Shown piece by piece: positions 12,763-24,262 of a stretch of DNA of 64,000 nt. A program made the translations under genes and the position numbers. This DNA comes from Piliocolobus tephrosceles (lineage: Eukaryota > Chordata > Mammalia > Primates > Cercopithecidae): positions 26,560,658 through 26,624,657 of the forward strand of contig NC_045444.1 of NCBI RefSeq assembly GCF_002776525.5. Direction: 5' to 3'. How positions within the stretch are numbered: position 1 is the stretch's first letter; the number at the start of each line of letters is the position of its first letter. The notes below the pieces were generated by a model that saw nothing but the letters and a program-made list of their open reading frames with translations, ran no database searches and was not told the DNA's origin.

Positions 12763-12814
12763 AATGAAATAAAAATATGTTATGCTAGAATAAATTTTTG
12801 CTGATGCAGTTTTT

Positions 12815-12960
12815 TGATATATATATCAAATATATATATATATAATACATATATATACACATATATAATATATATTTACACATGTAACATATGTTTAGGG
12901 CATTTTCACATATATAATTTCATTATATATATTCATTACATATATTATTAAACATAGTAC
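12815..12960 (+). repeat. (TA)n-rich low-complexity tract
   Basis: Imperfect alternating AT/TATA sequence with several interrupted (TA) runs, including 'atatatatatataata' near 12832-12846. It could be length-variable. Confidence 0.85.
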
Positions 12961-13569
12961 TTCTGTATTTTTAGCAACATTTTTGAGAAATTCTTTCACA
13001 ATAAATGAAAATATCATACATGCAATATAATAGCAAACTTAGGTAGATGAGTAGTTGATTCATAACTATATCTATAGAATTCTAATTATTATGTCAGTTT
13101 TTTTCCAGAAGAATGATTTTAATTGCTCTCCAAAAAGTTCATGTCTTTGTTACTATGATTTGGCTAAAGCCTTAAAAGTTATGCTTATCAAATCTTTGAA
13201 TTATACAAAACTAGAAGACATGATTACTACGATGGATGATGGATTAAAAACTGCAAAACTGCAAAAAAGTAAAGAATTGTAGAAAGATGGTGGGGTAAAG
13301 AGGACTTCACCCATGTACATATTTTGAAATGTATGGATAAGGGAGAATCAGAAGAGTATCAAAATAGAACTTAAGAGAACTTCTGAAATGTAAACATTGG
13401 AAATATCCCTAAAAAGCAAACATGCCTAAGAAAAGCTTAGGCATGGTAATTGACTGAGAAGTCAACATGTCAGTTACATGGTAAGGTTGTCTTCCAAGAT
13501 TACGTTAAGAGAAACCCAGAAGCTAAATAACTAAAGGTAAAAAGCCCACTATGATCTGTTGTAAAAATA

Positions 13570-13775
13570 CCAAATTTTTACAACATAAACTTTTTACATT
13601 TTAAAAATTGTGGTAAAAATACATAACATAAAATTTACCATCTTAACCATTTTAAGAATATAATTCAGTAACACTAACTATATTCGTACATTTCTGCAGA
13701 AGATCTCCAGAAAATTTTCATCTTGCATATTTGAAATTCTATAAACACTGAATATCAATTGCCCATTTTAGGCTA
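13570..13775 (-). mobile_element. L1M-type LINE 3'-end fragment
   Basis: Read on the minus strand it contains 'atggtaaattttatgttatg' followed by 'tatttttaccacaat', the familiar 3' end of old L1M elements. Diverged and truncated. Confidence 0.65.
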
Positions 13776-14434
13776 TTGATTTTAATACGATTATTAAAAT
13801 TCAAGTGAATGAACAGCAGGGCAATTGGTAAGAAAAGCCCCTACAAACATGGTCATGTAAGACAAAGTTGAAGGAAGTGGTATGGTTAACCTATAAATGG
13901 GAAGAGTTGCTTGGACACGATGGTGTCATTAGTTATCTTAAGAGCCAGACTGTGGACAAAGTTACTGATTCCATATAACTTCAGATGACAGAACAAATAT
14001 CAATGGGTAGAATCTTTAAGAAGGTAGATCTTAGCTCCATGAAGAAAGAATATTCTGATAATTTATTACCACCCAACAGTAGAACTAATTACCCTCTGAA
14101 ATGTTGAGTTCTTTGTTTCTGAAAATATTTAAACAATGAGTAGGTAATCACTTCTGGGACTAATTTTAGAAGAATTCCTATATTTGATAAGAGATTAAGT
14201 TACAAAGCATTTTAGTCGACTACAAAAGTTTCTAATTCTGTGAGAATAGACAACTAGGAGTGAATGGGCCTGACATCCAACTGAAATCTATTAATATATT
14301 GTGCAACTTTGCACACACAATTTTCAGTACTTCAGTCTTACAATGTGAGAACTAAAATAACTTTTCTTATTCTTTCTAAATGTTCATGTATTGAATAAAT
14401 GTGTGTATGTTTGGACTAGTAGGTATGTACAAAC
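13776..14434. other. Intronic sequence, possible very old interspersed repeat
   Basis: The words 'gatcttagctccatgaagaa' near 14028-14047 recall an ancient mammalian repeat, but I cannot name the family. Confidence 0.3.
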
Positions 14435-15217
14435 CTACTTTAATAGGAGATTAGAAGGGAGAAAGGAAGAAGGAAAAGAAGAGAAAAAAAAAATGAGTGA
14501 GTTAAAAACAAAACCACGTAAAAGTGAAATTCTTTCTTTCACCACGGCCCTGGCCCACTTACATCCAATACTAAGGATAAGGAGACACCAAGTACCCTCA
14601 CATTCTGCACAGAGAAGCCGATATTGGAACCATTCCATATAATAGGAGAGTACTGTAAAAGTCAACCTTCTGGAGACACCACTGGACCAACCTGTGGAGA
14701 GATCCACAAATACAAGAGGAGAGACTCTGTGAGAATCATTCACGAAATTGTGTGGGTGCTTGAGAAGGCACTGATGAGATGTTTTTTCTGCAAGTGATCT
14801 GGCCCTTTTACCTGTATCTAGAGAAGAGCAAAGAACTGGAGAGTGTCGCAGGCCCAAGGTATGAGTAATTAGGAGAGCAACCTGCTCGCAACATTCGGGA
14901 AAACAAAATAAAAAACGTAGACCTAGCAAAGACAGAAAACCTTTTCTTGTCACATCAGTAATGCAACCAAAAGAGCAGCCCACCAAGCAAGGGGATTCTA
15001 GTAACTTAAGGCTATGAGATATACGTCCTGTGGTGGGAATGAAGAGGTATGGGGAATTAAAGAGACCTAGGTCTAGATATGCAGGGAACACTGAAGAAGG
15101 GAGAAAAAGAGAGAAGAAATGAGAAGGAGGAAGTTCAGGGAATTCTAAAGAGGGATGAGACTCAAACCTCTCTGAAGATCTCACACAGAAACCTCTCAAT
15201 AGAGTTGCATTTCTCAT
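14435..15217 (-). other. Longest open frame in the window (260 codons), probably not a gene
   Basis: An uninterrupted 260-codon frame starting with ATG on the minus strand. The predicted protein has no domain I recognise and a compositionally skewed C-terminal end (Phe/Ser/Leu run). The plus strand here is purine-rich, which removes the plus-strand words tta, cta and tca that would be minus-strand stops, so an open frame is favoured by base composition alone. No promoter, polyadenylation signal or splice sites could be tied to it. It lies in the same orientation as LRP1B, within a >22-kb intron. Confidence 0.15.
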
Positions 15218-15800
15218 GTGTCAGAAGATTATGAAATTTAAAGCAGTAGAAAGGAAGTTTCCTCTAGATCTGCTTGAAAAGATGTTACTCATTTCCTCCA
15301 TGTCTCCTCTCTGCCTGAAGAGCTAAAGTTACATGAGAGACAAGTAGGGAGTAACAAAGCAGGACATATTTTCCTCCCCATTCTTAGAACCTCAAGTCTA
15401 GCCAGCAATGAGGGAGGAGAAAGCTTTGACTAAGATAAAATACTGGTGTTTCAAAATGCACTGGAACAAGTTATAGAAACTAAAAGTTACCAGTGTCATT
15501 GTGTGGTGCAAAGATATTATTAAGTAATGGTAAAGGAGTTGAAAACAGTGCTGGACAATAATTATATTTCAATATTCCACTGGATTACTACTACTAATTA
15601 TAGGGTTACACACACATGCAGGTTTTTTTCTTAGAAAATAAAAAAATATTATACTGAATCAGGAAATTTGCTTTTCTAAAAATCTTGTGTAAAATATATT
15701 ATATACAACTTACTACTGATTTAACTGGGTAAAAACTCCATTTTGATAGCTGAAACTCTTCCTTCTTTCTCTATTTTTCTTTTTACTTATTTATGTTATT

Positions 15801-16092
15801 TTTTTTTTTTTTTTTTGAAGATGGGTCTCACTCTAGTTGTTCCAGACTGGAGTGCATCATGGCTCACTACAGCCTCAACTTCCTGGGCTCAAGTGATCAT
15901 CGCACCTCAGCCTCCCAAGTAGCTGGGACTACAAGCACCCATCACCACCCCTGGCTAATTTTTTGTATTTTTTGTAGAGATGGGATCTGGCCATGTTTCT
16001 CAGGCTGGTCTGGAACTCCTGGGCTCGAGTGATCCACCTGCATCAGCCTGCCAAAATGATGAGATTACAGGCATGAACCACCATGCCTGCCT
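15801..16092 (-). mobile_element. Alu SINE (AluJ-like), sense to LRP1B
   Basis: Reverse-orientation Alu beginning at a T-run (about 15799-15818) and ending at 'gaaccaccatgcctgcc'. Moderately diverged, both arms present. Confidence 0.95.
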
Positions 16093-16202
16093 TCTCTTCT
16101 CTTCCTCTCTTCTTCTCTCTTCTCTCCTGTCCTGTCCTTTCCTTTCCTCTCCTCTCTTCTCCCTATCCCCTCATCTCCTATCCTCTTTTTTCTCTTTTTT
16201 TG
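16093..16202 (+). repeat. Pyrimidine-rich (TCTTC/TCCTT)n tract
   Basis: About 110 bases almost entirely C and T, directly adjoining the head of the Alu. Polypurine/polypyrimidine mirror tracts of this kind can form triplex DNA; that is general knowledge, not shown here. Confidence 0.9.
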
Positions 16203-16370
16203 TAACTTTATAAGATAGCAAGATTACAAGAGCATTTAAAGTAAGATTACAAGTACAAGAGACAAAATCCTGCAATCTACGTGGTTTTAAAAGATCAACA
16301 TCCATAAAATTGAGTAATATTAACTTTGCAAACATTAGTCGATTTTTATTTCTACTTCATTGAACTATCT

Positions 16371-16680
16371 TTTTTTTTTTTTTTTTTTTTTTTTGAGATG
16401 GAATCTCACTCTTGTTGCCCAGGCTGGAGTACAGTGGCATGATGTTGGATCACTGCAACCTCCACCTCCTAGGTTCAAGCTATTCTCTTGCCTCAGCCTC
16501 CGGAGTAGCTGGGATTACAGACATGCACCACCATGTACCACTAAATTTTTTGATATTTTTAGTAGAGATGGGGTTTCTCCACGTTTGCCAGGTTAGTCTC
16601 AAACTCCTCACCTCAAGTGATTCACTTACCTTGGCCTCCCAAAGTGCTAGGATTACAGGTGTGAGCCACCACACCCAGCC
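16371..16680 (-). mobile_element. Alu SINE (AluS-like) with target-site duplication
   Basis: Full-length reverse Alu starting with a T23 tail. The 10-base word 'tgaactatct' (16361-16370) recurs as 'tgaactacct' (16681-16690), a target-site duplication with one mismatch. Confidence 0.97.
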
Positions 16681-16959
16681 TGAACTACCTTTCAATCTCC
16701 TAACAAACTTTAGGTAATTTCTCAGGTTGAAGGCTTCTAACAAATTAGGTACTACCAACTTACATTAAGGTATATTTATTAAAACATAATAAATGTAAAC
16801 TATGTGGAGATACCTGGAAGACAGATTGTTAAAGTTTAAAATGAATAAACATACTTTTTTTTTACTATAAATTGTCTAAAGGACAAAACGTGTCATTATT
16901 TGAAACATTATGTTTAATCATGAAATGCCCTTATATTTTATGTTGTAATTTGAGGATGG

Positions 16960-17297
16960 TGATATGGCTTGGCTCGTCCTCACCCAAATCTCATGTTGAA
17001 TTCCCACGTGTTGTGAAAGGGACCCAGTGGGAGGTAACTGAATCATGGGAGCAGGTCTTTCCCGTGCTGTTCTTGTTATAGCAAATAAGTCTCAAGAGAT
17101 CTGATGGTATCATCAGGGGGAGTTTCCCTGCCGAATCTCTCTCTTTGTCTGGTGCCGCCCACGTAAAATATGACTTGCTCCTCCTTGCCTTCCACCATGA
17201 TTATGAGGCTTCTGTAAATCCAGTTAAACCTCTTTCTTTTGTAAATTGTCCAGTCTTGGGTATGTCTTTACCAGCAGCATGAAAATGTTCTAATACA
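16960..17297 (+). mobile_element. Solitary THE1-type MaLR LTR
   Basis: Begins 'tgatatggcttggctcg' and ends 'taatacata', with the internal THE1 landmarks 'cacccaaatctcatgttgaa', 'gaatcatgggagcaggtctt', 'cttgctcctccttgccttcc' and 'aaattgtccagtcttgggta'. No internal ERV region is present, so it is a solo LTR formed by LTR-LTR recombination or truncation. Antisense to LRP1B. Confidence 0.88.
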
Positions 17298-17407
17298 TAT
17301 GAGAAGGAAATTTGTAAGGATAATTGCTTCCAACTTAAATTAGTTTTGCATATACGAAACATTCTTATGCTACATAAGTTCACAGATGATAAAATCAAAT
17401 ACACATG

Positions 17408-17652
17408 GTACAAGGATCAGCATTAATTGAGGATTTGTTATTAGGGTGGTGCAACAGTAACTGCGTTTTTTTGTTGTTGTTGTTCTCCATACTGGTAAAA
17501 ACCATAATTACTTTTGCACCGACCTAATAGAATGTAAATTCTTGGGCACCCCCTGAGACTGACTGGATCAGAGACTCTGGAAATGAGGCCCAGCACTCTG
17601 TTTTTTAACAAGCTCCCCAAAAGACTCTGATGTATGTCTTGAGTTTTCAAAT
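17408..17652 (+). mobile_element. MER5A-like hAT MITE, interrupted by a MADE1
   Basis: Left part (17408-17440) 'aaggatcagcattaatt...' and right part (17528-17652) 'agaatgtaaattcttgggca', 'ggatcagagactctgg', 'tttaacaagctcccc' form one MER5A element once the MADE1 at 17441-17527 is removed. The MADE1 sits at the TA of the MER5A word 'ttgttagaatgtaaatt'. Confidence 0.7.
17441..17527 (+). mobile_element. MADE1 (mariner-derived MITE)
   Basis: Terminal inverted repeats 'ttagggtggtgcaacagtaa' and 'ttacttttgcaccgacctaa' enclose a short diverged centre, and TA dinucleotides flank both ends. This is the ~80-bp palindromic Hsmar1-derived element from which the miR-548 family arose. The centre carries a TTG expansion that weakens the stem. 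Confidence 0.93.
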
Positions 17653-17655
17653 TTG

Positions 17656-17812
17656 ATCACACATTTCACCATTTGGGAAGCATTAAAAATACTAATTATT
17701 GGGTCCTACTCCTGGAGATTCTATTTAATTACTCTGGAATGAGGCATGGGCAGGTGATTTTAAAGTTGCCCTGGTAATTATTTTATTGACAACTAAAGTT
17801 GAGAACCAATGT
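17656..17812 (+). mobile_element. Second MER5A-like hAT MITE copy
   Basis: 'gaagcattaaaaatactaat', 'gggtcctactcctgg', 'ttctatttaattactctgg' and the terminal 'agttgagaaccaatg' match MER5A. It lies directly beside the first copy. Confidence 0.7.
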
Positions 17813-18830
17813 TAGTCTTAGCCTTGAAATTAAATTGACCGTTCAATTCCTTGACACAAGGTCCACTTTCAACACAGGCGTCACAATTTGAATATGTCTT
17901 CTCTTGTTTGCATCATCACTTTACAAATTATTCTTTCCACATGTGAAGACTACTAAAAAAATTAAACAACTGCTTAAAGATTAAAGCTGAATCCTCAGAC
18001 GGCCTTCCCAATTAATGTAAATGTGTGCCCACATATAATCTCAACCTAAAATCTGCAATTAACTTGTAAAGGCAAATGCAAGTAAAATGAATTAGGTTTA
18101 TAAATAGATGCTAGTAAATTCCAGTGAAAACTTGACCCTCAGTTGCAGTACCTTCAACTCCTAATTACCAGCAGAAACATTTTGAATCATAGGCTTTGCA
18201 TGTTTTTAAATTCAAATTTTAGTATTATTTTTAATGTGTAACAGTACTCATAAACCTAACAGAGATTGTTCATGGAGCTGAAATGTAAGAACAAAAAAAG
18301 TGATTGCAGCATCTTCCGTTAGGATGGAACCTTTGGGAATCTTGGCTATCCCGATGACAAAAGCAAAATATGGCCAGTACGAGTTTTATAATAAAACTAG
18401 AAATGAGTTGGATCTATATTTATTTATAGTATAGTGTCAAATAGGGTGAGTGCTTTTTAAAAAAATGCACTCCTTGTCATTTTGTATGCAGTGCAGGGAT
18501 AATTTCTATTACAGAGATCTGTGCCATTCTTTCTTATGATAACTTTAAAAGTGCAATTGTGCCTACTAGACTTTGTCAGCTTCTCTTCTGAAGTAAATTT
18601 TGATTTTAAATAACAATGTGAAAGTGTGTTACTGAAGAGAGAAACATGTTTGAGGTAAAACAGGTTTCCTTGGTTGTAAAGAAGAAATGGTACTGCTACT
18701 AACACATGTCCATAGTTTACAGATACTCTGTAAAATCTGGCTATATTTCAGAACCAAACTGTCTAGCTGCTGAATTGTTACAATGTGTTCATATCCAATT
18801 GTGTGCTGCAGTCCTCTTGTACCAACTTGT
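17813..18830. other. Intronic sequence, nothing recognised
   Basis: No exon, RNA gene or transposon that I can support. Confidence 0.6.
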
Positions 18831-18845
18831 GAGAGTCTATTTTTA

Positions 18846-19140
18846 TTTTATTGTTTTGAGACAGAGTCTCACTCTGCCACCCAGGCTGGAGTACAGAGGC
18901 ACAATCTCAGCTCACTGCAATCTCTGCCTTCAGGGTTCAAGAAATCTTCCCACCTCCACCTCTGGAGTAGCTGGGATTACAGGCACATGCCATCACGCCG
19001 GCTAATTTTCGTATATTTAGTAGAGACAGGGTTCTACCATGTTAGCCAGGCTAGTCTCCAACTCCTGGCCTCAAGTGATCCGCTCATCTTGGCTTTCTAA
19101 AGTGCTGGAATTACAGACATGAACCACCACACCCGGTCAT
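18846..19140 (-). mobile_element. Alu SINE with target-site duplication
   Basis: Reverse Alu from the T-rich tail to 'ccaccacacccggtc'. The 15-base word 'gagagtctattttta' (18831-18845) recurs as 'gagagcctattttta' (19141-19155), one mismatch. Confidence 0.97.
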
Positions 19141-19629
19141 GAGAGCCTATTTTTAAATTTTCACTGATTCTATTTGCCAGTTGTAAAGCACATGTCATTT
19201 TTTAAAAATAATTTTTATAAATGTAAAATTAACAAATAATGTTTAAAACAAAGGTAATATATACCTGAGACTTCTAATTTCCTGATAATTTTACTACATT
19301 GCTCTTGAAATTATTCGTGTCAGCTGTATCTGAATAGTGGAAATACTACATACTAGTGCATTACTGCATATCGTCCTAATTCCATATTCAGAGAATCATG
19401 TTGGCAACTTGATATTGGCCATGGTCAGAGTATTTACAGCACACAAATGGGCAAACAATACGTCAGGGTTCCTCCCCACCAGGAAATGTTAAAACATTTC
19501 CCAACACAACAAGGAATGAAACCTACTATAAGTGTATGTGCATTTAAATCAGATAGTCATTGAAGTATAATGGCATTATCTGCACTCGCTGCATGGATCA
19601 GAAAAAAAGTCAGCCTAAAATGGTTGGAT

Positions 19630-19810
19630 TCTAAGCATGCCTGGGTTAACAATCTGTTCCTTCTATTTACTAGCTTTGTGATCTCAAGCAGGTTTCTAAA
19701 AGTCGCTAAGTTTCAACTCCTTTATCTGTGATATGTGAACCACAAAATATTCCTCATAGATTTGTTGTTATAAAAACTCAACAGAAAAATATGTGTCTGG
19801 CAGTGCTACC
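19630..19810 (+). mobile_element. MIR SINE fragment
   Basis: 'gcctgggttaacaatctg', 'tatttactagctttgtgatc' and 'tttcaactcctttatctgtg' follow the MIR core and tail order. Strongly diverged. Confidence 0.65.
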
Positions 19811-20527
19811 AACCCTTCTTCGCCTCACCTCATAAAAGATATACAAGTTTGCTGGTATAGTCATTTAGATTATTATTAAAATGTTAGGTATTTTCCTCCT
19901 TTGATTCAAGTAAATTGTTATTAAAATAAAGAAACAGGTCTTGCCCTAATCCTATTAAAAAAAAAAAAAAAAAAAGAAAAGAGAAAATCTGATCAAAGAC
20001 CTAATAGAAATTCTTTAATGAGCTCATATTTTATTTTCCTAATTGTTTTCGTGACATTTCTTTTCTGAATTGAGACTCTGATTCCAGGGCCTCTCTATAT
20101 TTAATGTTATTAGATTGCTCGTTACCTTTCTGGTATTCTCTGAATGAGGATGCTCACTGTGGAAAGGAATCAAGTTTTCTAAAATATAGAGCAACTTAGC
20201 AGCAGACTCAGCCAGATTTAGGACCACACAGTTAGTCTGGATAGTGGAAAAGAGAGAGAATATACTGCTCAATCCACTTTATTGGTCAGGCTCTAGATAT
20301 TCTATTATATACATAAAATATGCTATCGTCTCTTGTGTGGTTCTCTAGTGCTTTCTTCCATACTACTGCTGTCGCCTTCTTTAATATATCACTTACCACC
20401 ACTTACTTTATCTATACTTTATTCTGAGGTTATATACTCAAATGTTTACAGGGACATAATAGTCTAGCATAAGAAAATTTTAGATAAGCATCCTCCAAAT
20501 ACAGGCATTTAAATTGAGAGGTTAACA

Positions 20528-21135
20528 CCGTGGAAAACAGTATAGAGATTCCTCAAAAAACTAAAAGTAGAACTACAATTTGATCCAGCAATCCCAGTAC
20601 TGGGTATCTACCAAAGGAAAAGAAGTCATTATATGAAAAAGACACATGCACACACATGTTTAGAGCAGCACAATTTGCAATTGCAAAGATACTGAACCAA
20701 CATTAGTGCCCATTCAACCAGTGGCTGGATAAAGAAAATGTGGTACATATACACCATGGAATACTACTCAGCCATAAAAAGGAATAAAATTATGTCTTTT
20801 CCAGCAACTTGGATGGAGCTGGAGGCCATTATATTAAGTGAAGAAACTCAGGAATGGAAAACCAAATATTGTTTTCTTATCACTTACAAGTGAGAGCTAA
20901 GCTATGAGGATACAAAGACATAAGAGTGATGTAATAGACTGTGGGGTCTTGGCAGGGGGAAAGCTGGAAAGGGGTAGAGGATAAAAGACTACATATTGAG
21001 AACAATGTACTCCGCTCGGGTGATGAGGGCACAAAATCTTAGAAATCACCATTAAAGAACTTACCCATATAACCAAAAACCACCTATACCCCCAAAACTG
21101 TGGAAATTCCAAAAAAAAAGAAAGAAAAAATAATA
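20528..21135 (+). mobile_element. Older L1 3'-end fragment (ORF2 end and 3'UTR)
   Basis: Contains the L1 ORF2 C-terminal landmarks 'ccagcaatcccagtactggg', 'tggtacatatacaccatgga' and 'tactactcagccataaaaag', then a diverged 3'UTR and an A-rich end near 21110-21135. The reading frame is destroyed. It is older than the copy at 1-1110, judging by substitutions. Confidence 0.92.
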
Positions 21136-22018
21136 AACAGAAGAGTTAAAAACCTTATTTTTCTACTATTAAAAGCATGTGTTAAATTATTAAAATGTAT
21201 ACTTATTGCATTATATTTTAATAAATATGCTATACATGTGTAAATTATGGGTAAAATTTTCCCATAATTTTAAAAAATCTATTGCCATGACTGAAATAAA
21301 GCACAAGTCTTAGAAAGCCTGGTTCATTCTGCTACTGTGTTTCACTAGACATTACTGAGACAAATGATAATGAAATATACTGATGCATGAGTACAATGAG
21401 AGTAATTCAATTTGTAACTTGATGTGACAATACATTTTTACTATTTTCAAAAATAAGGGAATCTGTGCAAAGTGGGAATTTTGCCATCAACAAAAATATT
21501 ATCTTAAACTAATACTAAGTTTGTCAGTCAGAATCATACGACTACACAGAAATGTAAACAATGATTTACCAATTATGTAGTCTCAATCTGAATCATTATT
21601 CTTCCCAGAAGATAACATATACATACCAATAAGAAACACGTCCTCCTCCTTTACCCTAAATGTTACTCCATGAACTACTCTCTTTGACAAGTTTAATCAC
21701 TACAGACATAAAATTAATAATGAACATTGGAGATTGTCCTGTTAGCCGTGTAATAACCACTTCCTAATAAAATCTGCAATGTTTAAATCCATTTATTTTT
21801 TGCTGAGAATATTGTTTCTACCACACAAATAGAAATTATTCGGAAGTTATCATTAAAGCGCACACTCAGGTCCAAAAGTTTGTAACAGAAAGTGACATAT
21901 CCTCTGCCTCTTTTACCTGTAGTCATAAAGATATAAATAGCTCTTTAAGGAGGGTATAGTGATAGGATATCGTATCTGACACAATTTCTACTAACAAGAT
22001 GTTTCACTCACAACTTAC
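21136..22018 (-). other. LRP1B: Intron flanking the CR5 exon on its 3' side
   Basis: AT-rich intronic sequence downstream (in transcript sense) of the exon at 22019-22135. The donor reads 'gtaagt' on the minus strand at 22018-22013. No repeat recognised. Confidence 0.6.
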
Positions 22019-22135
22019 CACAAGATGCCATTTCATCTGTCTGGTCACCACAGTCGTCTTCCCTGTCACACAGCCATGCTCTGGGAATGCAACGCCCATT
22101 TCCGCAAGAAAACTGGTCTACCTGGCATGTTCTGG
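22019..22135 (-). CDS. LRP1B: LRP1B exon: LDL-receptor class A repeat (cluster II, third)
   Basis: A 117-nt exon encoding 39 residues of one ligand-binding LDLa module of LRP1B, an endocytic receptor on the cell surface; the module is extracellular. Six cysteines are in LDLa order, with the calcium-binding motif C-D-R-E-D-D-C-G-D-Q-T-D-E near the C-terminal end and the F-S-C core. The acceptor AG occupies 22136-22137 and the donor GT occupies 22017-22018 (GTAAGT, strong). It starts and ends in phase 1; joined to the preceding exon it forms an Ala codon (g|cc). The module matches the third repeat (CR5) of LRP1 cluster II by the word 'RTC-x3-QFSC'. The tract before the acceptor is T-rich but interrupted. 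The next exon downstream is not in the window. Confidence 0.96.
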
Positions 22136-24119
22136 CTATGATGATCAATTAATATACAAAAAATCAATTTAGAGGCCTTTTCAACATCAAGGATATAATT
22201 AAGCATGCAATATCCCTTTCATACATAAGACAGTATATTTCTTTATTAAAATAAAATATTTTAAAAGTCCATTTTTATTTAAGACTTCTGAATATCAGCT
22301 TGCTTGTCTTCTCTAAAGTTCACATGCTTTGCCCTTCAATTATCAATGACTGTTAAATGACAAGATAGTAATCCTCACACAATTCTATAAATGAAGCTAT
22401 GAATTCATCATTTTAAAATTTTGCCCAGCATGTGCTTATGAATATAAGGTTGAATTAAGTTTCATCCAACTCTTAATTAACAAAAAAATAATTTTGGATA
22501 GCATTTGCTAATAAACCAAGAAAATTTTTTTTTGCAGTATTGTAGAAGGCATTATTTGGAGACGATCTCAGTATATCTAGTTTCTAATCATGGGGTCAGA
22601 ATTGTCCTATTCTTCTAACATTTTTAATGCATTTATTTCTTGATCTCTAAATGATCTACTGTATGAAGTGAGAGTGTAAAAAGTAATTTCTAAAACGTAT
22701 ATTTAGCCTTAAGATGTTTTCTTTTTAACTCATTTTTCAGCACAATTATTTTAAAAAGTATGACTTTTTAATCAAGGTATATTAATGAACTTTGCTTTGG
22801 GCTCTCTTAAGGGTTTCAATGAACACAAACATGGAATCTTGCTTTCTATGTTAGCCGGAGGCAGTGGTTTAAAGTTATTCAGAAAAGGGGTTATGTTCAA
22901 CAGGAAATTTGATAATCCTTTTCTAGTATAATCAGGGCAACTTTTAAAAGCATGAAAGCTTAAATAGCTTCCCTGCCTCTTCCCCCAGGCCTTTGGTAGT
23001 GACATGCTTAGTTGTTTTTATCATCTGATTTTCATTTTTTTTTTCTTTTGTCCCTCTGAACTACAAATATGTCTTTATGAGCCTCAATATCCTATCTACC
23101 CTTTCCTTTCATTGGACTAGAGAAAAAAAATGAGATATATTGGGAAAGGGATACTCGGTCCTATGAAAATTTTGGATAGGTGAGGCTTGAACAGATAATG
23201 AATAATTGGGGTCTGAGTGTCAGTGGCTACAATAAGGGAATCTTGTTGAGTTTATAGACTTCCTTTTTCCTAGGTTTGAGAACCGTTGTTTGTCTCATCA
23301 AAACACTTTGTGAACTTGGGTACTAATGGTTGGTATAAGAGAGAGTGGTGCAAAGCCCACTCAATCAACCACACTCTAAAATAGGTTCCACGAATTAGGG
23401 CTTCAGAAATCATTGAAAATAATTTTTTATAAGATAAATACATTGTTCTGCCCTTTTAAGAAAAGTGCACTTGCAGTGTTAAGATGTATATTCATTATTA
23501 GTGAATATTTTAAAGATTATCCTAGAAAAACAAATGAAAAATTTACTGGCTTGGTTTGATACATTAGATTGTTCCTAGTCTTGCTGTCTAAAATTAGAAA
23601 TATCAGGAAAATTATTATAGTATGTATTTTGCTTTGCTTATATGATAAGGTTCCTAAGTCTAAAATATTTTATGCACTATCTGATTTTTTCATTTTACAA
23701 ATTCATCATTTATTTTACATTAATAGATTTTAAATATTCTAGCAAACATATATGCTTCTATAGTTTTTAATGTTAAAATTACAAGTAAAATTAAATAATT
23801 CTATGTTGTCTCATTTAATTCTACAGATTTTCTGGTAAATTATTCTGTCATCTACACTAAAATGAATAAAGTTCTTAGATAATTGTTATAACATTATGTC
23901 TGCTGAGGAAAAAAATAACTATACATGTATTTGTATTAACCTAGAGAAGGAGGTAGAAAGATATACACAAAGTCTAATGTCATTAGTGTACTTGATAGGA
24001 AGGGGTAAAAATAGAAGTGTGAGAGAGATTAATAATTTTTCCCTTACATATTTTTGTTTCACTGGTTACAATAAATACCTTTTTATCTTTTGAGTTTTAA
24101 GATAAATTTAATAAGAGCA

Positions 24120-24262
24120 TTTGTTTCAATTCTTGTTTACTTCCTTTCACCCTACCTTGCCTCCTTCCTTGTTTTCCCTTGTTGTTTCTCTTTTTTCTTT
24201 TCCATACCTTTCTTCCTCCTTCATTCTTTATTTCATTCCTTCAGTCTTTTCTGTTTTCTTGC
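24120..24262 (+). repeat. Pyrimidine-rich low-complexity tract
   Basis: Dominated by TTCC/CTTT words with few purines. It accounts for the 61-codon open frame here, which is rich in Phe, Leu and Ser. Confidence 0.8.
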
